DNA from: Trachythela sp. YZ-2020
Taxonomy: Eukaryota; Cnidaria; Anthozoa; Malacalcyonacea; Clavulariidae
Length of the DNA stretch: 64,000 nucleotides
Assembly (NCBI GenBank): GCA_016169945.1
Contig: JADLSH010000103.1
Span: 1-64,000 of the forward strand
Reading direction: 5' to 3'
In this document: piece after piece, positions 56,616-64,000 of the stretch
Numbering within the stretch: the first letter of the stretch is position 1
Layout: every line of letters begins with the position of its first letter
The notes under the pieces: generated by a model
The model's input: only the letters and a program-made list of their open reading frames with translations
Database searches by the model: none
Told to the model about the DNA's origin: nothing
Position numbers and translations under genes: made by a program

Positions 56616-56975
56616 GGAAAAATGGAAAGCAATGGGAAATCCAAAGTTCATCAAGTTTTGCGGGCGCATGGCTATGTTTCATGGGTGTGATGGGTGGTCA
56701 TCTCACTAATCTTTGTTAGGAGACAGGAGTGGAATGAGCGAATTATAAAAAAAACATGAGTAAGTCATATCAGTAAGTCTGAACATAGTTCATAGAGACA
56801 GGGTTTGGAAGGCCGGCAAACTTCAAAGGCTTTCGAGCCAATTAATTTCAGATGTTGAGAAACCGCGTCACGTGACAATACGAGTGCATCGAATTCAGAA
56901 ATTACTAGAGTGTAGTATTACTGAAATACGATATTGTGATTATAAATACTGAAATAAGGCATTGATGCTCTTGTC

Positions 56976-58773
56976 ATGGCTTCGACAAGTTCAGCATACG
57001 ATTCAGAAAGCGAAATTCCTTCAATTCTGGGCTCCGAAGTCGAAAATACAACCACGGAGGACAATTTTCAGTCAACTATTGAACTGCTGCAAATCGACCT
57101 GAAGAATTGACACAAGAAATATCGCGTTCAGTTGAAGAAGTAAGTCTTTTATATTGTGTTCCTTGACAAAATGTGAAGTAAGATGCCTTTAACATCATCT
57201 CTGTCTTCTGTTTGTGTGTTAGGTTGAAGGTTTAAAGCAATTTCCTTGCGAATTTTGCTCAAAAGTGTGCAAATCTAAAAAGGGCATACGAAGCGTGAAC
57301 ACCGAAGATGTCGAAGCCGCTAAAGCTACTACGCTTCTAACAAAGGAAAAAAACAAATACCAAGATACATCACGGAGGAGAAAGTCCCACCGATTAAGGT
57401 TTACCCAGAGAAACAAGTTGACTTGCAACGCAGTAAATCGTTCGTAGAAGATCTGAAGATGTGAATGGTCTTCTAGATAACATTCACAAAGATTCATGAA
57501 AGACTACTTCGGGAAAATCCGAAAATGTATCGTTCATGGAAAGAATATTTTCATCCGTTCAGTGATCACAAAGTCGTGTTTCTGATGCTGGTAAATTTGC
57601 CTGAACGATTGATCACCCGGATATTAAAATATTCTGAAGTTACCTGTGAAGATACGGTATGCATATTGCATTATATATAAAGTGCATGTTTGTGACAGGC
57701 TGAGATATTTATAAAAACAAATATTAGCTTGCACTTCATTTCACAGGTGAAGTGAAAGCTGCCGCACTTCTCCCACAGTCTTAGAGTGTATCATTTTTCG
57801 ATACTATATTGACAAAAGAATAACTATGTTTTGACCCATAGCTTGCAATGCACCCTATTTCAGTGTTTTACTCTGTCTATTAAATGCCAGACAAACTTAT
57901 CAGTAGTAGGGTACTGCCAGTTAATGGGTTAATTAACAAAAGTGTCTCTTGTTAACCTATTAGCTTGCAATGCTTCCAGATGCACCCTACTTTAGTATGT
58001 CACTCTGTCTAATGCCAGACCCTTTTGCTCATCAGTGGTAGGGTACTGCCAGTTAATGGGTTAACAAAACTATCTGCCAGTGTATCTGGTTAACCTATTA
58101 GCTTGCAATGCACCCAGATGCACCCTACTTTAGTATGCGCCCTAATTTAACACCAGATAATGGGTTAATCCTGATAGCACTAAAATTGGTATTTTTTATT
58201 CTGTCTATTAATGCCAGATGATTTACTTACCAATGAGAGTGTTAGGTGTATGTGGGTTAAAACAGAAAATAATTTTAATATTTTCATTTCTTCTGTTTAG
58301 AGTGAATTATCCATCACACCCGACAAGCTTGGACCCCTTGCTTATGTTGCTGGCTATGTAATCCAAGCATTATGGAAAGAAAAATACTATTGTTTTCAAT
58401 GAAAGTACCTACTGAAGAAAATGACTACATTTCTTCAATTTCCCAAGGAGCACTGTGGGCACCCAATTCCTGGCTGGTAAATATTCCAGAAATTCCTGAA
58501 TTGTGTTTAGAAACCACACAAGAATTGGCAAACCTACCCCATTACTTGTGGATAAGTTGTTGAGGAGGTCCAAGCTTCTCCATTAGCAAAAAGTTTGTGG
58601 AACAATATTGTTGAACAATGTGATGTTGCAGTGTCAAAGGAGTGTCAAAACTTATGTTTTGAAAATATTATCAAACTATACGCAACTGTATTCTCCTTTG
58701 CACAAGATATCCTTAACAAGTATAAATTACTTGAAAAAGAAAAAGACGGCTTTAAGGAAACAGTGAAAGGTTG
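56976..58773 (+). pseudogene. Zinc-finger transposase-like gene relic, left half of the P-like element
   Basis: Exon 1 (56976-57139) starts MASTSSAYDSESEIPS, changes frame near 57105, and ends at GAAGAA/gtaagt. Exon 2 (57223-57656) opens with VEGLKQFPCEFCSKVCKSKK, a C2H2 finger whose histidines are lost (RSVNTED where RHVNTKH-like is expected). It continues through frame changes to ERLITRILKYSEVTCEDT/gt. Exon 3 (58301-58773) has ITPDKLGPLAYVAGYVIQAL, reminiscent of the YVAGYV block near the C-terminus of P-like/THAP9 transposases, then NIVEQCDVAVSKECQNLCF to the stop. Intron 2 holds a tandem repeat. The gene is not functional. Its relation to the THAP gene on the opposite strand is unclear. 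Confidence 0.55.
57841..58145. repeat. Tandem repeat of 122-138 bp units in intron 2
   Basis: A unit starting gcttgcaatgcaccc begins at 57841, 57963 and 58101; the third copy is partial. Shared blocks include gggtactgccagttaatggg and ttagtatg. It is a minisatellite-like expansion inside the left gene of the P-like element. Confidence 0.8.
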
Positions 58774-59206
58774 ACAGTGAACTTCAGCTGTACATAATAT
58801 CTACACTATTCTTCAATGTAAGCTCGGATTCCATGTTGGGGCTCTCGCATGCACCATAGCAGGCACAGAGAACCCCAACAGCTTGAATCTGAGCCTACCC
58901 ACAATGTAAATACTAATTTCTGCATATTATTTGTTCTCTTTCTTGAAGGAGTCGACCAAAATTGTATTTGATAGTGATTTTTGTAGATATAGACTTTTGT
59001 TCAATTAAAAAATTATGAAATCAATTTAAAATGATTTCAACAATACAATCCCAAACAAATATAAATACTGTGTTTCTTGATATAATGTTCTAGTCTTATA
59101 GTTTATCCAATGCTTGCTTGATCTGTATAGTCCATCTTTACAGATATTCTGTCTTGCACAGAATAAATAACCATAAATCTTCTATTAAGCCAGGAGGGGG
59201 CTTTTT

Positions 59207-60125
59207 TCAGTCACATTTGAGGTTAATAATTCCAAGTCCTACAACCACAAATTTCTCAACCTTTTTAAAATATTCGAGGCTTGAATGGTATTGTTTTGGT
59301 TTGGGCTTGTGTCGAACAAGTTCACTTCTGGGTGCAGTTGTGGAGGTGGAGGGTATGCTTTTCTCTGGTAAATTTAGGGAAGGAACAGCTCCAGGCACAA
59401 GTCTTTTGCAGGTGGGAACTATAAACATGACCAAAAACCTTGTTAATATACAGGTACATTTTACATAAGTACTACCAGTCTACCACCATTTCAATGAATT
59501 GTACATAGGAAAATAAAAATTATCTTGTAGATCTTATATTCTGACTAAGTGCTTATATCAGCTAGCTCATATCAATCCATAAGCAATTGGGCATATATTA
59601 AATGATATAACTCTCTGAAATTTTACTAATATTATAATACATGTTAAAGAAAAGTATGATTTAGTGGGATTTATCCTGAATTTCTGTATTCCGGTAAATT
59701 TGAGCATATGGTTTGAACTCCATGCATAATTACTGAAGCGTATTATGTAAATCAGTATTAAATTTCCATATGCCCTACAATTGAAACACCATATTGAATT
59801 ATACAAGCTTCTCGCAACGAGCGATAACTTCAAGCGTTAATACTGAAATATCAATAATTCCATATTCAGAATCTATCGGTAACTGATAAGAAAGAAACTT
59901 ACATGTTTCGATAATGTTCTTTTCGAAGTGTCTTTCACAAATAGGAATGGTTCGTTGATCGATTTGATTTTGCAAGATATCTCTCGATCTCTTATCACAA
60001 CTAGGCGCATCCACGCTTCGCGAGTTTTCGTCGATAAATCGTCGTATTTTGTTGGAATTCGAAAAATATCAACACCTACGTGCTTTCTACTAGTTCCGCA
60101 ACCATAATTGAGCAATTAGCTCCTG
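59207..60125 (-). pseudogene. THAP-domain gene, right half of the P-like element
   Basis: THAP domains are C2CH zinc fingers that bind DNA; in P elements they recognise the transposon ends. Exon 1 (about 60125-59903) has NYGCGTSRKHVGVDIFRIPT, then TREAWMRLVV and, after a one-base frame change near 59990, IPICERHFEKNIIET. These give the later Cys (GC), the Trp, and the C-x2-H (CERH). The first Cys is recovered only with another one-base change near 60110. The donor ACAT/gtaagt joins in phase to exon 2 at 59418. Exon 2 has CKRLVPGAVPSLNLPEKS, the LxPGAxPxLNLP block that usually follows the domain in THAP proteins. The frame stops at 59207. Confidence 0.8.
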
Positions 60126-60480
60126 CCTTCTAAAATATCTTTCAAAAAAACATGCTTTTTAAGCGAGCTATAGCCATAGAGTAAGGTTTCCTTATATACT
60201 TCTCGAATTTCAATGCACTCGTATTGTCACGTGACATAGAACAATAACATAATTTGGCCACACCCCCAGCTTCCAAACCCTGTCTCTATTAACTATGGTC
60301 TGAATTAGGCCTATAACTTATAAATCGCTTTTTGGGACTTCAGGAAAAGCTGCGGAACAAATTTATCGTTTATACTTCATAAAAAAGGATACAGATAGAT
60401 GGTCGAAAAAATATGGCAAGTTTCTTATATTATTAATGGTTGATGTATTTTAATATAGCCGTAAAATGTTGTTTTATTTA

Positions 60481-60917
60481 GGGGCCGCGTCCATATTCAT
60501 GTTGCCACGCAAAACGTCAAATCGACGTTAAGAGTGGGTGGGTTGGTTTTATAATTAATACTTCGACGTTATCTCGTGGCAAACTGGCAATATTATCCTG
60601 AAGTTAACCCATAAGCACCGGAAATTACTGAAATAATTGTACTTGCCATTTGAAACATCTACGCTACGATGTCGCTATCGATATAAGCGAAAATCGTCCA
60701 AATTCAGCAAGCAATATAACGAAAAAAATAACAGTCGTAGAAAATTTGAGTTCTTTCATTAGAATACCAAAGTTAAGTACTTTATGAAAAAATAATATTT
60801 TCAAAATACACTGAAACAATAGTGCCTCGATCGACGTTATCTCAGGTGGGTGGGTGGCTACATGGCATAACGTCGATTCGACGTTATGCGTGGCAACTTG
60901 AATATGGACCTGGCCCC
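60481..60917. mobile_element. Harbinger-like MITE (437 bp)
   Basis: Inverted ends ggggccgcgtccatattca and (reverse complement) ggggccaggtccatattca extend about 50 bp with few mismatches. They are flanked by a 3-bp duplication, TTA (60478-60480 and 60918-60920). A TWA duplication with GGG-type ends is the PIF/Harbinger signature. Both arms also contain acgtcgattcgacgt-type palindromes. A Harbinger-like transposase relic lies at 10843-11228 but is not shown to be related. Confidence 0.75.
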
Positions 60918-60920
60918 TTA

Positions 60921-61730
60921 CATAGATTTTCATTTTTTTCCAACTAAAGTATCCTATATTTTACGTTATCAAAACGTTCCAACTTAAAAGGAAAGTTTCA
61001 CGCGAGAGAGTTCGTTTCACGCGAGAGAGTTTGTATATTTTTATCTGATTTCATTTCAAAAGGCAATTTAGTTTTATAAACTTTTGGAAACGTTTTAGTG
61101 AACGGGAGGTTGCATTTAAACATTAATTTGAAGCTTATATAATGCGTAAGAACATACCTACACCATATATCTCAGATTTGTAAGGCTAAAACAACTAATA
61201 TTTTAATTATTTTTGTAGTTTTGTAACCTGTTTAACTGTTTTGTACTCCAGAAAAGAAGTTCATATTATTAATCGTGTTGCCATGGCTACTGTGCTTCCT
61301 CTTCTTGAAACAAAAGTTCCATTTTCTATTATTTCAAAATAAATTTCCCAAAATAATATTGTTTTCTTCCACTCTTCTTTCCAAACTATTAGAGTAATGA
61401 TCAAAATTTTAATGGCACATTTAAAATGAAGGAAAACACAGTGATTAAGTCAAGTAAAACATTTCATTTGGCGATAGCCTTTGATTGCGTCGTGAAGAGG
61501 GGTGTGAGCCAAGGATCCAATTCTGTTTTCTAAACCAAAAATTTGTTTTGAACGCAGATATCCAACTCGCCTAAAACCTTTGCATGGCAGATTTTCTGAT
61601 GAAAAAGATTAGCAATAGTAATGTTTTGGAATGTAGTGTCTGGCAATGTTCAGGTGGGGCGAGGGGTTACTGCAAGCATGTATTTCTAGTTAATGAGGGT
61701 AAAATTACACGTGAGGAAGAGTAGATTGTG
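60921..61730. other. No recognisable gene
   Basis: AT-rich. It contains a short tandem, ttcacgcgagagag, twice (60996 and 61017). No motif-bearing frame. Confidence 0.4.
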
Positions 61731-62038
61731 ACAGTCAAACCCGATGTGCAATTTCCAACCGACGCGAACAAATTGCAAATTGAAATTCAGAACCAGGTGT
61801 GTAAACAAAGCCTCTGATTGGCTTCTAGCAAAAGAAGAAACCAATCTGAGGAATTGGATTGGAGCTTCCTTCTTGCTAGTAGCCAATCAGAGGCATTGTT
61901 TACAAAACTGGTTGTTAATTTCAATTTGCAATTTTTCCCACCGGTTGCAAATTGCTCCGAGCAATCTCCAAATAAAAATTGCAATACTGCGTGACAATAT
62001 TGCAATGTTCCCCGCCAGAGAACATCCTGTTTGACTGT
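61731..62038. repeat. Foldback element (308 bp)
   Basis: The perfect 10-bp ends acagtcaaac / gtttgactgt frame longer inner arms, for example gcctctgattggcttcta and its partner near 61890, and aattgcaaattgaaatt and its partner near 61915. No clear target duplication. Open frames on both strands across it are palindrome artefacts. Confidence 0.7.
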
Positions 62039-62222
62039 AATGGTTAACAAGAGATACTGTAGGTATTCACCATTGTGCTTTAACCTCTTAATTAACTAAA
62101 ATGTGCCTTTTATATATTTTATAATCGTAATTGAAGGGTTTTGTAGGTGGAAAATTATTGAGTGTAAATTATATACATTTATTAGACCTAACCAGGAACA
62201 GCTGCGAAAAATGCAACTATAT

Positions 62223-62294
62223 GTCCCTGGCAGGAATTGAACATGCGGTCCTGCGATTCCGGTGCAGCGCTCTAACCAACTGAGCTACAGAGTC
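62223..62294 (-). ncRNA. Degenerate tRNA-like SINE head
   Basis: Same 72-nt layout as the intact-looking copy at 62497-62568, but the B box has decayed (tgttcaattcc). Its A box, tagctcagttggt, is intact. Unlikely to be transcribed well. Confidence 0.5.
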
Positions 62295-62496
62295 CAGTTG
62301 TCGAGCTCTAACCACAAGTTCATGTATATATACTAGGGCACTGCCATGTTAAGTTGTGGGTAAATATCTAGATTTTTGTTGACATCTCACTCGATTGAAT
62401 AATAATTGAAGGGTTTTGTAGATGGAAAATTATTTAGTGTAAATTATATACATTTATTAGACCTAACCAGGAACAGCTGCGAAAATGCAACTATAG

Positions 62497-62568
62497 ATCC
62501 CTGGCAGGAATCGAACCTGCGGCCCTGCGATTCCGGCGCAGCGCTCTAACCAACTGAGCTACAGAGTC
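62497..62568 (-). tRNA. tRNA-like sequence, probably a SINE head and not a true tRNA gene
   Basis: A 72-nt cloverleaf is readable: D stem GCTC/GAGC, anticodon stem CTGCG/CGCAG, T stem GCAGG/CCTGC. It has perfect Pol III A (TAGCTCAGTTGG) and B (GGTTCGATTCC) boxes. Against a functional tRNA: the anticodon loop ccggaat lacks U33, the acceptor stem has an A-A mismatch, and the copy is part of a duplicated repeat. Loop position 34-36 reads GGA, but the long variable arm of tRNA-Ser is absent. It is best read as a tRNA-derived promoter. Confidence 0.45.
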
Positions 62569-62709
62569 CAGTTGTCGAGCTCTAACAACAAGTTCATGTA
62601 TATATACTAGGGTACTACCATGTTAACTAATAAATGTATATAATTTACACTCAATAATTTTCCATCTACAAAACCCTTCAATTATTATTCAATCGAGTGA
62701 GATGCCAAC

Positions 62710-63636
62710 ATCAATGCCCAACAATTTTCCCTAAAAATAGCAATGACAACACAGTGTGTGGCTGAATGTGTTGATGGGGCTCTTTCGAACAAAGTCCCAT
62801 AGGTAGGCCAGTCTTGTTCCCAAATAGACAAAAGTTGAAAATCACTAAGTTTTCCCTTGATCTCCCTTTAACAGAGTAAAAGTACACTTGAGGAAGAGTA
62901 CATTTTTAATTTGCTTAATTACTTTTAACCCTTTAATTACAACGTTCCCTGTTTAATTTATTATCCTAACCTTGTCTAGGAAACTTGTTAGGTTTTACTG
63001 TGAGGGTGATTGCCACTGTATAGGTTACTGACAACTTATGCCACAGACACAAAAAAGAGCTCTATGGCCCTTTGTGCATGGAGTGTGAAGCCCTCAATTA
63101 GTCAAACCGCAGTGTGTGTCCCTCCGGCTCAAAGGCCCTTTCAACTAAGCCCCCACGTTTTTGTGTCGGTCATAGGAGTTACAACATTGTCTTTTAAAAC
63201 CTCAAATTGCACCTAAGTGTACCGTACTGTTTTAGTCTATTGCCTCTAGTGATTGTCACCATTTTGTTGTTTTAAGATGATTTGAAAGTTGACACATCAT
63301 GCAAGGCAACAAGTTATCTACAAAAACATTCTAGCCAACTGGATCTGTTCAGTGAAGGAATAAACTGTCTTGTGAGCTAATTCCATTTTTCAACAAATGT
63401 TTTGTTAATCCGAAAATAATATGTATAAGTTCATCCAATCATGTAGATTACCAATGAATGCGATTTCAAATTGAACATTTGACATCGAATGAGAACTTTA
63501 ATACATTAGCATTAGCATTCTGTTTATATATTAATGTTGTGTGAAAATCCGTTGTCAACATGCATGTATAATAAAACTCTAAAAAGATTGGAACAAATGT
63601 ACTCTGTTTTCTTAGATTGCAAAAATAATTTGTTGG
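62710..63636. other. No recognisable gene
   Basis: Non-coding by eye. The plus-strand frame at 63010-63216 has no motif. Confidence 0.4.
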
Positions 63637-63782
63637 ATGGAAGGAGACGAAAATAATGCCAAGAAAATTATTGTAGTTTTGCCCCAACATTCAGGTATTT
63701 TGTTTCAAAACGTTCGGGGGAAACTGGAATATTTTTCTCTGCAAGAATTTTTCGTTCCTTTGATTCAAGAAAGAAATTCTCG

Positions 63783-63989
63783 TTTTGTCCCGCGGGTAAG
63801 TAAATTCTTATTAAGAAAGTTTTTCTTATTTCAAGAATATGTTATAGAAAATAAGTCTTAAATCAAAAAAATAATTCTTAGGCAACTATCAGAATATTTT
63901 TCTTAATATAAGATATTTTTTCTAGAAGGTATTCTTGAAACAAGAAAAATTTTCTTAGCTAGAATATTTTACTTACCCACGGGACAAAA
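63783..63989. repeat. Foldback element with 22-bp ends at the window edge
   Basis: ttttgtcccgcgggtaagta (63783) and tacttacccacgggacaaaa (ending 63989) pair with one mismatch. The inner 160 bp is rich in ttctta/aagaaa blocks that pair further. The plus-strand frame at 63637-63861 runs into it, so its last third is repeat. Its first third (MEGDENNAKKIIVVLPQHSG) is protein-like but unrecognised. Confidence 0.7.
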
Positions 63990-64000
63990 TTAGAAAAAAT

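Larger units (their letters stand above)
56784..60297. mobile_element. P-like TIR transposon (3.5 kb) with two convergent gene relics
   Basis: Terminal inverted repeats of 28 bp (left starts catagttcatagagacaggg) match with one mismatch. A 7-bp duplication, gtctgaa, flanks them at 56777-56783 and 60298-60304. A subterminal block (gtcacgtgacaatacgagtg) is also inverted at 56868 and 60217. The right end codes leftwards for a THAP domain, the DNA-binding domain of P-element transposases. P elements have CA-starting inverted repeats and 7-8 bp duplications, so the P superfamily fits. The left end codes rightwards for a different zinc-finger-containing gene. Both are broken. Confidence 0.75.
62128..62709 (-). 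repeat. Tandem tRNA-headed repeat with inverted flank
   Basis: A roughly 275-bp unit occurs twice (62128 and 62403). Each unit holds, on the minus strand, a tRNA-like head followed by a shared tail (tcgcagctgttcctggttag) and an AT-rich end. The AT-rich end plus a further block (62378-62460) reappears inverted at 62627-62709. The second unit therefore sits between 83-bp inverted arms. This is either a SINE dimer flanked by an inverted duplication or a MITE that captured a tRNA-like promoter. Confidence 0.75.

Noticed and set aside
57841..58145. CRISPR-like array
   Set aside because: Only three contiguous, unequal units with no unique spacers, in a eukaryotic intron; this is a tandem repeat.
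61686..62050. Long overlapping frames on both strands
   Set aside because: Generated by the palindromic arms of the foldback at 61731-62038.

Overview
The window is AT-rich eukaryotic DNA from an invertebrate animal. A cnidarian is my best guess, an inference from the mix of element families and not from a host marker gene. Coding pieces carry consensus GT/AG splice sites, intergenic DNA is long, and there are no operons. Only one stretch looks like an ordinary host gene: a single minus-strand exon of an LDL-receptor/LRP-type YWTD propeller (16751-17136). Nearly everything else recognisable is mobile or mobile-derived.

Layout. 1-5000: LINE endonuclease scrap, foldbacks, a hAT-like MITE with a second one nested in it, and a Crypton-type tyrosine-recombinase relic. 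5486-7040: minus-strand LINE fragment. 8631-15420: foldbacks, a 1.2-kb element with 96-bp inverted arms, a Harbinger-like transposase exon, and a LINE 3' fragment split by a 1955-bp element with a 6-bp target duplication. 19164-19888: hAT MITE. 20343-26062: an almost full-length LINE whose ORF2 is cleanly interrupted by a 1.4-kb DNA transposon. 26239-29317: broken gene of an unrecognised family. 32867-35697: five phase-consistent exons of a KDZ-like transposase gene. 37445-45719: a seven-exon, phase-consistent gene for a zinc-finger/tyrosine-recombinase/SANT-like protein, broken by two in-frame TGA codons and two frameshifts. 45933-52803: a complete, apparently very young Ngaro-type tyrosine-recombinase retrotransposon with identical split direct repeats and four ORFs (SGNH hydrolase, Gag, RT-RNase H, recombinase). 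52868-54868: a 2-kb TIR element. 56784-60297: a P-like TIR element carrying a THAP gene converging on a second gene. 60481-64000: a Harbinger-like MITE, foldbacks and tRNA-headed repeats.

How the parts work together. The Ngaro-type element is the only unit that looks functional. Its Gag would package RNA, RT-RNase H would copy it, and the recombinase would integrate a circular DNA. The circle junction is preserved inside the element as the B1/A2 junction and is flanked by 18-bp inverted arms. All the other transposase-like genes have stops or frameshifts. Nesting gives relative ages: the LINE at 20-26 kb predates its 1.4-kb passenger, and the LINE fragment at 13-15 kb predates its 1955-bp passenger. 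Exon models come from reading splice sites and phases by eye, and family names come from motif recognition without any database search.
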